Below, in pieces: positions 33,271-41,708 of a DNA stretch of 64,000 nt (the first letter of the stretch is position 1; each line of letters starts with the position of its first letter). Made by a program: the position numbers and the translations under genes. The stretch spans positions 1-64,000 of the forward strand of contig JACPFM010000019.1 of the NCBI GenBank assembly GCA_016182965.1. The letters run 5' to 3'. The notes beneath the pieces are model-generated. The model saw only the letters and a list, made by a program, of their open reading frames with translations. It did not search any database and was not told the DNA's origin. Source of the DNA: Deltaproteobacteria bacterium (GTDB taxonomy: Bacteria > Myxococcota_A > Polyangia > Polyangiales > JADJMO01).

Positions 33271-34422
33271 TCAGCCTTTCGCGGGTCGCCCGGTCCGCTC
33301 TTCTTCTTGGTGTTCTCGATGGTCGCCGAGGTTTCTGGCGATCTTGGCGCCGATGCCCACGGCGAGACCGCCGATCGCGGCGACGGTGCCGACGGTCGCG
33401 AGCGTCGATCCCTTGCCCTGCGGCTCGGCGGGCCGCGCGAACTGCGTCGGCGGGGTGACGCTGAGCAGCTCGGCGAGCGCGTGGATCGGCTTCTCGAAGC
33501 CGATGCCCTTCTCGGTGCAGCCGATGCACGGGTGACCGCAGCCGACCGGCCAGGCGCCCGAGCCGACGTCGCCGAAGAGGATCGACGGGCAGTTGGCGTA
33601 CGTCTCGGGCCCCTTGCACCCGAGCTTGTAGAGGCAGAACCCCTGACGGTGCCCTTCGTCGCCGAACTGGACGGCGAAGCGCCCCGCGTCGAAGTTCGCG
33701 CGCCGCTCGCAGTGATCGTGGATCAGGCGGCGATAGGCGAACTTCGGGCGCCCCTTGTCGTCGAGCGCGGGGAGCTCCCCGAGCGTGAGGTAGTGCACGA
33801 CGGTGGTGAGGAGGTTGTACGGGTTCGGCGGGCAGCCGGGGATGTTCAGCACCGGCTTGCCGAGGACCTCGGCGACCGAGCTCGCGCCGGTGGGGTTCGG
33901 CTTCGTCGACGGCATGCCGCCCCACGAGGCGCAGCTCCCCACCGCGATGACCGCGGCGGCGTCGGCGGCGACCTCCTTCACGAGCTCGATCGCCGTCTTG
34001 CCGCCGATCTGGCAGTAGACGCCGTTGTCCCGGGTGGGCAGCGCGCCCTCGACGACGAGGATGTACTTGCCCTCGTGCGCGGCCATCGCGTTCCTTCGCG
34101 CGAGCTCCGCTTGATGACCGGCCGCGGCCATCAGCGTCTCGTGGTAGTCGAGCGAGATGAGCTCGAGGATCAGCTTCTCGAGCGTGGGGTGCTCGGCGCG
34201 CAGCAGGCTCTCGGTGCACCCGGTGCACTCCTGGAAGTGCAGCCAGATCACCGAAGGTCGCGGCGCCGAGGTCATCGCGCGCGCCACCGCGGGGACGGCG
34301 GTGATCGGCAGACCGATGGCGGCGGTGATGCCGGCAGCGAGCTTGAGGAAGCTCCTGCGCTCCATCCCGAAGCGCTCCTCGATCATCTCCGCCGGAGCCA
34401 GCGGCAGTGTTCTTCGCGCCAT
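33271..34422 (-). CDS. hybO: [NiFe] hydrogenase small subunit with Tat signal
   Basis: A 383-residue Fe-S subunit. The Tat signal (MERRSFLKLAAGI) lies about 20 residues in, so the second Met may be the true start. Proximal cluster ligands appear in ECTGCTESLL and VGSCASWGG with GCPPNP; medial and distal cluster ligands in HDHCERR, CLYKLGCKGPETYANC and CGHPCIGCTEKG. A C-terminal TM helix (LATVGTVAAIGGLAVGIGA) anchors the complex. It is the first gene of the operon. Confidence 0.92.
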   Translation of the reverse strand: MARRTLPLAPAEMIEERFGMERRSFLKLAAGITAAIGLPITAVPAVARAMTSAPRPSVIWLHFQECTGCTESLLRAEHPTLEKLILELISLDYHETLMAAAGHQAELARRNAMAAHEGKYILVVEGALPTRDNGVYCQIGGKTAIELVKEVAADAAAVIAVGSCASWGGMPSTKPNPTGASSVAEVLGKPVLNIPGCPPNPYNLLTTVVHYLTLGELPALDDKGRPKFAYRRLIHDHCERRANFDAGRFAVQFGDEGHRQGFCLYKLGCKGPETYANCPSILFGDVGSGAWPVGCGHPCIGCTEKGIGFEKPIHALAELLSVTPPTQFARPAEPQGKGSTLATVGTVAAIGGLAVGIGAKIARNLGDHREHQEEERTGRPAKG

Positions 34423-34483
34423 ACCTCCAAGCGTGCGACCGACATGCCAAGGTGCAACGAACGCGCAGTGAAGAGATGATCGT

Positions 34484-34564
34484 TGTCGTACGACATCGAT
34501 CCTGTCGAATCGGTGTTCGCATTCAGTGCGTGCGATGCAATGCGTGCGCTACCGGAAATTCCGG
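34484..34564. promoter_or_regulatory. Palindromes upstream of the hyb operon
   Basis: TGTCGTACGACA (34484-34495) is a perfect palindrome 62 bp before the hybO start; CCGGAAATTCCGG (34552-34564) lies further upstream. Both are operator candidates between hyb and ksgA (both on the minus strand). No promoter boxes could be assigned with confidence. Confidence 0.4.
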
Positions 34565-34680
34565 CGTTCGTCGCCCGCCGCAGGCTCGTCCGTCACGCCG
34601 GGCAAACCTTGCGTCGCATGCGCTCGGCACGGGCGGGCGCACGAAATGCGACGGCTCGCGTCGGGCATCGTGATGCGATC

Positions 34681-35529
34681 TCACTCGATGGCGCGCGCGA
34701 GCGCGGCGAACTCCTCGACGCTCAGGGTCTCGCCGCGACGGCCGAGGTCGATGCCCGTCGCCTCGAGCGCGGCTCGCTTCTCCGGGGCCTGCGCGAGCCC
34801 GGCGAGCGCGTTGCGCAGCGTCTTGCGACGCGCGCCGAACGCGGCGTGCACGACCTTGCGGAAGGCGTCGGTCTCGATCGCGCGCGGCGACACGAGCGGT
34901 CGCAGGACCACCACCGCGCTGTCGACCCGCGGCGCAGGGTGGAAGCACCCGGCGCGCACGATCAACGCGCGCTCCACCGCGAACGAGGCCTGCACGAACA
35001 CGGTGAGCTGGCCGTACGCCTCCCCGGCCGGCGGCGCGATGAGGCGATCGGCGACCTCCTTCTGCACCATGAACACGGCGCGGGTGATGCGCGGCGCGAC
35101 GGGGATGGTCATCTCCAGCAGACGACCGGTGATCTGATACGGCAGGTTCCCGGCGACGACCCGCTCGCCGTCGCCGAGCCGCTCTCCGAGGCCCTCTCCA
35201 AGGAGCGCGTCGAGATCGACGCTCGCCGCGTCGGCCTCGACGAGCTCGAGCGCGCCGCGCGCGAGATCGCCTGCGAGCTCCTCGCGCAGCACCGGCAACA
35301 GCTCGCGATCGCGCTCGATCGCCACCACGTGCGCGCCGCGGCCGAGCAGCGCCGACGTCAGCGTGCCGAGCCCGGCGCCGATCTCGACGACGCGCGCGCC
35401 AGGGCGCTCGGCGCAGAGCGCGGCGATCTTCTCGACGATGGCCGAGGCGACGAGGAAGTTCTGCCCGAAGCTGTGCTTGGGGCGGAGCCCGTGCCTCGCC
35501 AACACTACGCGCGGATCGACGAAGCTCAT
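34681..35529 (-). CDS. ksgA: 16S rRNA adenine dimethyltransferase
   Basis: A 282-residue enzyme that dimethylates two adjacent adenines in the helix-45 loop of 16S rRNA. Motifs: HSFGQNFL at the N-terminus, SAM-binding VVEIGAGLGTLT, VAIERD, catalytic NLPYQIT, and VFMVQKEVADRL. The length is usual. It is last in a DUF4350-moxR-DUF58-ksgA operon and overlaps the DUF58 gene by ATGA, so ribosome maturation is co-expressed with an envelope-type module. Confidence 0.92.
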   Translation of the reverse strand: MSFVDPRVVLARHGLRPKHSFGQNFLVASAIVEKIAALCAERPGARVVEIGAGLGTLTSALLGRGAHVVAIERDRELLPVLREELAGDLARGALELVEADAASVDLDALLGEGLGERLGDGERVVAGNLPYQITGRLLEMTIPVAPRITRAVFMVQKEVADRLIAPPAGEAYGQLTVFVQASFAVERALIVRAGCFHPAPRVDSAVVVLRPLVSPRAIETDAFRKVVHAAFGARRKTLRNALAGLAQAPEKRAALEATGIDLGRRGETLSVEEFAALARAIE

Positions 35530-37112
35530 GCGCCCGGCTGCTCCTCTTCCGGCAAGCGGCGCTGCGGGTGCTTGATCACGAGCGACCACGCGTCGAGCAC
35601 GCGCACGCCGGCGCCGGCGAGCAGCGAGAGCGCCTTCTTGCGCGCGACGCCGATCTCGATCTCGACGGCGTCGCGCACCGGCTCGCCGCCCGGGGGCGCG
35701 TCGAGGCCGAGCCTCGGATCGACCGCGGCCCACCGCACGCGCACGCCCTTCTTGCGGAGCATCGTCGCCGCCTCGCGCAGCTCGGCGGAGACCTGGGTCG
35801 GCGCCGCCGCCACCACCACGACGTCGGTCGGTCGCGGGCGCAGGCGGTGGATCTTGCGGAGCGCGTCGGCCACCCCCGACGTCGACATCGCGCCGGTGGC
35901 GCGCCCCGGCACGTCGAGCGCGAAGCTCGCCGCGTAGTGCCGCACGATCCGATCGCGCCCCTCGTTGGTCGACGCGGCGAGCGGCGGCGGCAGCTGGAAC
36001 GGCGCGCGCGCCCGCAGCGCCTCGAGGCGCTGGAGCAGGCGATCGACGTCGCCGCGCGGCAGATCGCCGAGGCCCAGCGGATCGAGGGGACGCGCGTGCT
36101 CGACGTCGAGGCGGAGCAGCTCGTCGGCGGTGAGGCCGCAGCGATCGGCGCCGTAGTGATCGGCGGCGTCGAGCCACACCGCGCCGAGGCGATCGAGATC
36201 GGCGCCGCCCTTCTGCGGCGGGCTGAGCACCACCACATGATCGGTGGTGCACGCCACGCCGACCGCCGCGCCGTGACGCGCGCGCTCGACCGCGAAGTTC
36301 GCGGCCACGTCGATCGCGCGATCGAGCGGCGCCTCGCCGACCGGCCCGGCCCACCCCTCGGCGGAGACGTCGACGACGATCCAGATGACGTCGCGCTCCT
36401 CGATGTCCATCTCGCGAACCATCAGCTTGCCGCGCCGCGCCGAGGCCTTCCACGCGATCTTGCGGAACGAGTCGCCGGGCGCGATGTCGCGGATCTCGCG
36501 GATCTCGGTCCCCTCGCCGCGCCGGCTGCGCGCGCGCCCGGCGGCCGGATCGGCGCGCAGTCGCCCGCCGCGCGGCGGGCGGAGGCCGGAGTCGATCGCG
36601 CGCGGCACCACCTCGACGCCGAGCACGTTGGCGAACGTCAGCGGCACCTCGAACGACGCGCCGACGCCGCCGGCGCCGAGCGCGAGGCCGTGCACGCCGT
36701 GACGACCGACGCGCCGGCCGGTGACCTCGACCTCGATGCGCGCGAAGCCGCCCGGCATCACGTCGAGCTCGTTCGGTCGCACGACCACGCGGACGCCCTC
36801 GCTCGCCACCGCGCGCAGGCCGGTGACGTGCACGACCCGATCGCTGCGGTTGCGCAGCTCGGCGACGAACACGCGCGAGGAGCCGACGCCGAGGCGCGCC
36901 CGCCGCGAGGGCTCGCGCCACACCATCTCGAAGCCCGCCCGACGCGCGCGCGCCACGTCGCCCCGCGTGGCGGCGCGTCCCCAGGCGACGGCCACGAGCA
37001 GCGCGCCGCCGGCGAGCGCGGCCTCGGGCCGGTTCGCCAGGATCGCGATCAGCGCCAGACCCACACCCGCCATCGCCGTGGCGATCGTGGAGGGGCGCGG
37101 GTTGGTGTGCAT
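35526..37112 (-). CDS. DUF58 domain protein
   Basis: A 528-residue protein. Two TM helices at the N-terminus (MAGVGLALIAILANRPE, ALAGGALLVAVAW) precede a beta-rich extracytoplasmic-type part and the DUF58 core (RSRRGEGTEIREIRDIAPGD, then FRKIAWKASARRGKLMVRE). A VWA-like region follows (VIWIVVDVS). DUF58 proteins work beside MoxR ATPases, probably in envelope or metal-chaperone functions; none is well defined. The insertion of about 120 residues before the last VWA-like strands is longer than in many homologues. It overlaps ksgA. Confidence 0.85.
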   Translation of the reverse strand: MHTNPRPSTIATAMAGVGLALIAILANRPEAALAGGALLVAVAWGRAATRGDVARARRAGFEMVWREPSRRARLGVGSSRVFVAELRNRSDRVVHVTGLRAVASEGVRVVVRPNELDVMPGGFARIEVEVTGRRVGRHGVHGLALGAGGVGASFEVPLTFANVLGVEVVPRAIDSGLRPPRGGRLRADPAAGRARSRRGEGTEIREIRDIAPGDSFRKIAWKASARRGKLMVREMDIEERDVIWIVVDVSAEGWAGPVGEAPLDRAIDVAANFAVERARHGAAVGVACTTDHVVVLSPPQKGGADLDRLGAVWLDAADHYGADRCGLTADELLRLDVEHARPLDPLGLGDLPRGDVDRLLQRLEALRARAPFQLPPPLAASTNEGRDRIVRHYAASFALDVPGRATGAMSTSGVADALRKIHRLRPRPTDVVVVAAAPTQVSAELREAATMLRKKGVRVRWAAVDPRLGLDAPPGGEPVRDAVEIEIGVARKKALSLLAGAGVRVLDAWSLVIKHPQRRLPEEEQPGA

Positions 37113-37118
37113 CGGACC

Positions 37119-38120
37119 TCAGCCCCTGCGGTAGGGCACGCGGCTGATGCCTTCGTCGACCACGCCGGCGCGGGCCTTGGCGTCGCCCTCGAGCTCGGGG
37201 ACCAGCACCAGGCGATGCGCCAGCGCCGGGGCGGCCGCCTCGCGCACGTCGTCGGGCGTGACGAACGTGCGGCCCTTGAGCACGGCGAGCCCGCGCGCGG
37301 CGGTCAGCAGCGAGAGCGACGCGCGCGGCGACGCGCCGAGCACGACGCGCGGGTGCTTGCGCGTGAAGGTGGTCAGCGCCACGACGTAGTCGAGCACGTC
37401 GTCCTCGACGTGGATGCGCGTGGTCAGCGACTGCAGCGCGACGACGCGCGCCGGATCGAGCTGGGCGGACACCGACGGCGCACCGCCGCCGTGGCTCTTG
37501 AGCATCTCGACCTCCTCCTTCGGCGACGGGTAGCCCATCGGGACGTGGAGGAGGAAGCGATCGATCTGCGCCTCCGGCAGCGGGTAGGTGCCCTCGAGAT
37601 CGATGGGGTTCTGCGTGGCGAGCACGATGAACGGCTGCGGGAGCTCGAAGCGATCGCCCTCGATGGTGACCTGACGCTCCTGCATCGCCTCGAGCAGCGC
37701 GGCCTGTGTCTTGGCGGGCGCGCGGTTGATCTCGTCGGCGAGCACGACGTTGGCGAAGATCGGCCCCGCGCGCAGCGAGAACGAGCCCTCGCGCGGCGAC
37801 AGCACGTAGGTGCCGGTGATGTCGCTCGGGAGCAGGTCGGGCGTGAACTGCACGCGGCGCACCGAGCAGCCGAGCGCGGTGGCGAAGGTCTTGACGAGGG
37901 TCGTCTTGGCGACGCCGGGGACGCCCTCGAGCAGCGCGTGCCCGCGCCCGAGCAGCGCCACGAGGAGCAGATCGATGGTGCGCGCCGGCCCGAGGTACAC
38001 CCGCGCCACGGCGGCGCGCAGCGCGTCGAGCGGCGCCCGCGCGGAGTCGACCTCCTGCTGGGTGGCCGGCGCGGAGCCGCTCGGGGGATCGGAGACGTGC
38101 GTCGTGGGCTGAGCGCTCAT
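37119..38120 (-). CDS. MoxR-family AAA+ ATPase
   Basis: A 333-residue MoxR ATPase: Walker A GVPGVAKTTLVK, Walker B VVLADEINRAP, sensor 1 FIVLATQNPIDLEGTYPLPE, arginine finger region EAQIDRF, and a C-terminal lid with ASPRASLSLLTAAR. MoxR proteins act as chaperones with VWA/DUF58 partners, here the next gene, six bases downstream. It overlaps the upstream DUF4350-type gene by ATGA. Confidence 0.92.
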   Translation of the reverse strand: MSAQPTTHVSDPPSGSAPATQQEVDSARAPLDALRAAVARVYLGPARTIDLLLVALLGRGHALLEGVPGVAKTTLVKTFATALGCSVRRVQFTPDLLPSDITGTYVLSPREGSFSLRAGPIFANVVLADEINRAPAKTQAALLEAMQERQVTIEGDRFELPQPFIVLATQNPIDLEGTYPLPEAQIDRFLLHVPMGYPSPKEEVEMLKSHGGGAPSVSAQLDPARVVALQSLTTRIHVEDDVLDYVVALTTFTRKHPRVVLGASPRASLSLLTAARGLAVLKGRTFVTPDDVREAAAPALAHRLVLVPELEGDAKARAGVVDEGISRVPYRRG

Positions 38121-39472
38121 CGCGGGCCCCGGAGGCTATCAGCAACGGGACGAAGGACGCGACCGAAGAGGGCGATCTCGCGGCGCGAGGCCTTCCAGGC
38201 CCGTGGGCCGGCGCCCTCCTCCCCCTTGATCACGCCGTTCAGCCGCTCGAACGCCGAGGCGAACGCCTGCGCCTCGCGCTTGGAAAGGCCCGCCTCGTCG
38301 GCGAGCTTCCGCGCCGCCTGATCGCGGTGCATCGCATCGAGGTCCTCGCGCGCGCCGATCGCGGTGTCGATCGCCTCCTTGAGCAGCTGCACCGCCGCCG
38401 GACCCGGCTCCGGGCGCCTCCGGAGGCGCCGGGCGAGGACGAAGAGCGACGCGAGGCGCGGATCGTCGGCGCCGCGCGCGAGCACCTCCGCCTCGGGATC
38501 GGCGGCCGCGTAGCGCGGGCGCGGGATGTTCGTGCGCGAGCCGGCGCGGACGGCCGCCCAGATCGCCGCCGCGATGACGATGCCGAGCGCGATGATCCGC
38601 GCGGCGACGCCCCCGAACCCACCGCGACGCACGCCGTCGATCGCGCCCAGCAGCCCGCGCATGCGGTCGCGCAGCGTGCCGCGCAGACCGCCGCCGAGCG
38701 TGCCGCGCTCGCGGAACTTGCCGTGGAGGATGGTCAGCCGCGCGTCGCGCCGGCGCTCGCCGCCGCCCTCGAGGAGGTACTGCACCAGGTTCTTGGCGAG
38801 CGCGCGGTTGCCGGGGAAGCGCAGCATCGAGTTGATGAAGACCGAAGGGTCGCCGAGCGCCACGAGGCGCCCCTCGCCCACCTGACCGGCGAGCGCGACG
38901 TCCGGACCCAGGTCGCCGCCGACGCGGGGGATGCGCAGCAGCGAGGAGAGCTCGGCGTGCTTCACCGTCGTCGGGTGGTTGAGGACCACCTGCGCCACGT
39001 CGGCGACGATCGGGTGACCGGAGGCCGGCGTGGCGATGGGCAGCTGCGGGTTGCCGTGGAGCATCTGCAGCGGGTCGATCGGCGACGGACCGCGCGCGAT
39101 GCGGAACCGCTCGAGCAACCGATCGCCGTCGCCGAAGTCGTCGACGACCGCGACGCGCCCACCGAGCTTCATGAAGGTCGAGAGCTCGTCGAGATCGTAG
39201 CTCCCTTCGGGGTGAAGGAGGAGCAGACCGTCCGACGCACCGAGTCGTTCGTAGTCGACCTCCTCGAGCACCTGCACGCGCGATGCCCCGAGCTCCTCGC
39301 GCGCGATGTCGACGAGCCGGGAGCAGCCTTCCCAGTCGGTCCCGTTCGGATCGAACGGGGCGCCGGAAGCGGTCGACGTCGTCGTGATCACTGCGCAGAG
39401 GATCACGATCACGCACAGCGCGATCGCATGCGCACGTCTGATTACGCGGACGAAGTCGGGCGTACGCGACAC
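38117..39472 (-). CDS. DUF4350-type membrane protein
   Basis: About 451 residues from the GTG at 39472, which follows GGAAGG by seven bases; the frame is open further upstream to 39568. An N-terminal signal/TM segment (IALCVIVILCAVITTT) leads to a Rossmann-like DUF4350 region (YDLDELSTFMKLGGRVAVVD, then GEGRLVALGDPSVFINSML and NRALAKNLVQYLLEGG). A second TM helix (IIALGIVIAAAIWAAVRAG) precedes a helical cytoplasmic tail. The protein is the first gene of the MoxR/DUF58 operon, where such proteins are regular companions. Confidence 0.8.
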   Translation of the reverse strand: MSRTPDFVRVIRRAHAIALCVIVILCAVITTTSTASGAPFDPNGTDWEGCSRLVDIAREELGASRVQVLEEVDYERLGASDGLLLLHPEGSYDLDELSTFMKLGGRVAVVDDFGDGDRLLERFRIARGPSPIDPLQMLHGNPQLPIATPASGHPIVADVAQVVLNHPTTVKHAELSSLLRIPRVGGDLGPDVALAGQVGEGRLVALGDPSVFINSMLRFPGNRALAKNLVQYLLEGGGERRRDARLTILHGKFRERGTLGGGLRGTLRDRMRGLLGAIDGVRRGGFGGVAARIIALGIVIAAAIWAAVRAGSRTNIPRPRYAAADPEAEVLARGADDPRLASLFVLARRLRRRPEPGPAAVQLLKEAIDTAIGAREDLDAMHRDQAARKLADEAGLSKREAQAFASAFERLNGVIKGEEGAGPRAWKASRREIALFGRVLRPVADSLRGPR

Positions 39473-39651
39473 GACCACCTTCCGGGAGAGATGAGGAACG
39501 ACGAGGAGGTGAGGCGAGGGACCGTTGGTGAACTTGACCGTGGTACCTCCGTTGCTACAGTCGATCACAGCATACTTGGTCGTCGGGCCGTGCTCGGCTT
39601 CTCTCTCGCGTGAGGCTCAGAGACGGACTGTCGGCGGAAAGGAGGTCGGCC

Positions 39652-39819
39652 ATGCTCCCTCCGTTCATCATCGAGCAGATCAGGAAGCGCGAGGAGGAAG
39701 CACGTCAGAACCAGCGGCCTCACCTCGAGCTTCCGCTCCCGATGCCCCCGGTGCCTCCTCGTGGCTCGATCCCGGAAGATGACTCTGATCGCGGTGTCAT
39801 CATCATCGACGTCGGTTGA
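39652..39819 (+). CDS. 55-residue conserved-looking small protein
   Basis: ATG at 39652 is preceded by AAAGGAGG, the best Shine-Dalgarno site in the window. The protein reads MLPPFIIEQIRKREEEARQN, a short helix, then a Pro-rich segment (LPLPMPPVPP) and an acidic end (EDDSDRGVIIIDVG). There is no signal peptide or TM helix. A strong terminator follows 42 bp after the stop, so it is a monocistronic unit. The pattern (initial hydrophobic motif, basic helix, Pro tail) looks like a peptide that binds a partner. I cannot name a function. Confidence 0.75.
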   Translation: MLPPFIIEQIRKREEEARQNQRPHLELPLPMPPVPPRGSIPEDDSDRGVIIIDVG

Positions 39820-39861
39820 CCCGAAATTCCCCGCCGGTCCGCACAGTGGAGCCGGCACGAG

Positions 39862-39891
39862 CGGACGCCCTGGTGGCGTCCGTCGCCTTTT
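39862..39891 (+). terminator. Intrinsic terminator of the 55-residue gene
   Basis: CGGACGCC (39862-39869) pairs with GGCGTCCG (39875-39882) over a 5-base loop, followed within five bases by TTTT. Confidence 0.8.
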
Positions 39892-39938
39892 GTACGGCCG
39901 AGTCGTGCGCTGACGCAGCGGGCCATTAAGCTGCCGCG

Positions 39939-41708
39939 ATGGCTCGCTTCATCCCGTCTCTCCCCTCTACGGCCGTCCTCTCGTTCTCGTGCGCGGCCGC
40001 CGCCGCCACGCTCGTCTACGCGTCGGCCACCCGCGCGCAGACGCTCGCCAGCGGTGCGCCAGCCGACACGTTCGCGTTCACCACGTACGCGAGCGGCCTC
40101 GGGCAGCTGACCGACTTCCGGTTCCTCCCTGACGGGCGTGTCGTGCTGGTGTCGAAGACGGGCGAGGTCCGCCTCCGAAACGCCGGCGGCGGTGTCACGG
40201 TCGCCGGCACGCTCCCGGTGGACACCGAGTCCGAGAAGGGCCTGCTCGGCGTCGAGGTCCACCCCGCCTTCGCCAGCAACAAGACGCTGTTCTTCTACTA
40301 CAGCCTGGCGAACGCCTCCGGCGGCACCGATCTCGATCGCCACCGGGTCGTCTCGATCGTCTTGAAAGACGACGGGACGCTCGACATGGCGACCCAGAAG
40401 ATCCTGGTCAAGGACCTGCGCGGGCCCGCCAACCACGACGGCGGCGCGCTCGCCCTGTCGAAGGACGGCACCAAGCTGTTCATCGGCGTCGGCGACACCG
40501 GCTGCAACTCGAGCAAGCCGGCGGAGCCCGCGTACGCGCCGACCAACTTCTTCGCGACCTGCCTGACCAACGGCAACGGGAAGATCCTCCGCGTGAACCT
40601 CGACGGCTCGATCCCGAGCGACAACCCGCTGGTCTCCGTCGGCGCGGTCACCGCGTGCGGCGCGACGTGCGGCGCCGACATCGGCGGCACCGGCACCGCC
40701 GCGCCGCGCACCGACATCTGGGCCTGGGGCCTGCGCAACCCCTTCCGCCTTTGGACCGACACGGTCAGCGGCAACCTCTGGGTCGGCGACGTCGGCGAGG
40801 TGAGCTGGGAGGAGATCACCGTCGTCCAGAAGGGGCGCCACCACGGCTGGCCGTGGCGCGAGGGCGCGCACGGCTGGCCGGTGACCAAGTGCACCGAGAT
40901 CACCCCGAACACCGGCAACTGCGTCGAGCCCGCGCACGAGCTGCAGCGCGCCGCGCTGGTGAAGTCGATCACCGGCGGCTCGATCGTAGACCACTGCTCG
41001 TGGCCGACGACGTTCCGGGGCCAGTACTTCTTCGGCGACAACTCGACCAACGCGCTGTGGACGGTGCAGCCGAACGGAGCGCGCGACGGCGTGGTGCCCG
41101 GCACGCAGAAGGACTTCGGCAGCGTCGCCGCGCCGGTCTCCATCCGCCCCGGGCCCGACGGTGGCCTGTACGTCGCGTCGCTCGGCGGGCGACTGATCCG
41201 CTTCGCGCCCAAGGCGCCGCTGCCCTGCGAGGAGCCGGACGCCGGCGCCGACGTCGGGCCGACCGACGCCGGCACGGACACCGGCGCGGTGAGCGACACC
41301 GGCGCGGTCACCGACGCCGCGGAGGACTCGAGCGTCGCGCCCTCATCCCCCGCGGCCGACGACGGCGGATGCGGGTGTGCGACGCCTGGTGTCGGTCCGC
41401 GCTCGGCCACGTGGGTCGCGCTGCTGGTGGCGCTCTCGCTCGCGACGCGCCGCAGGTCGCGAGCCAAGGCTGTCACGGTCAGGGGGAGCGCCTCTGTCCG
41501 CTCCCCCCGGTCGAACGCGCGCGCGCGGCGCGCGACACCCCCCACCAGCGACTCGCCACGTTCGGCGATGCGCTCACGCGCATCGACCTCACGGGCTCGT
41601 GTCGGGTGGGCCTTGCGGCCCCCCGATCCCCCCGGCTGTCACGGTCAGGGGGAGCGCCTCTGTCGCGCTCGACGTCTGCGCCGCCGCGCTACTCCGCGGC
41701 GTCTTTGA
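39939..41708 (+). CDS. Secreted PQQ-type sugar dehydrogenase with MYXO-CTERM-like tail
   Basis: A 589-residue protein. A signal peptide (to about residue 33) precedes a six-bladed soluble glucose dehydrogenase/Yliii-type propeller: GLGQLTDFRFLPDGRVV, EKGLLGVEVHP, NHDGGALALSKDGTKLF, WGLRNPFRLW and GDVGEVSWEEI. An Asp/Thr/Ala linker and a MYXO-CTERM-like end follow (DDGGCGCATPGVG, then TM VALLVALSLATRRRS), which would sort it to the cell surface. Normally the protein would stop there; this frame runs on for about 80 Arg/Ser-rich residues through a direct repeat and into the aceK end. The true stop may have been lost. Substrate unknown. Confidence 0.8.
   Translation: MARFIPSLPSTAVLSFSCAAAAATLVYASATRAQTLASGAPADTFAFTTYASGLGQLTDFRFLPDGRVVLVSKTGEVRLRNAGGGVTVAGTLPVDTESEKGLLGVEVHPAFASNKTLFFYYSLANASGGTDLDRHRVVSIVLKDDGTLDMATQKILVKDLRGPANHDGGALALSKDGTKLFIGVGDTGCNSSKPAEPAYAPTNFFATCLTNGNGKILRVNLDGSIPSDNPLVSVGAVTACGATCGADIGGTGTAAPRTDIWAWGLRNPFRLWTDTVSGNLWVGDVGEVSWEEITVVQKGRHHGWPWREGAHGWPVTKCTEITPNTGNCVEPAHELQRAALVKSITGGSIVDHCSWPTTFRGQYFFGDNSTNALWTVQPNGARDGVVPGTQKDFGSVAAPVSIRPGPDGGLYVASLGGRLIRFAPKAPLPCEEPDAGADVGPTDAGTDTGAVSDTGAVTDAAEDSSVAPSSPAADDGGCGCATPGVGPRSATWVALLVALSLATRRRSRAKAVTVRGSASVRSPRSNARARRATPPTSDSPRSAMRSRASTSRARVGWALRPPDPPGCHGQGERLCRARRLRRRATPRRL
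41468..41664. repeat. 31-bp perfect direct repeat, two copies
   Basis: GGCTGTCACGGTCAGGGGGA and the next 11 bp occur at 41468-41498 and again at 41634-41664. Both lie after the MYXO-CTERM-like segment of the PQQ dehydrogenase, in the abnormal extension of its frame. Confidence 0.85.
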
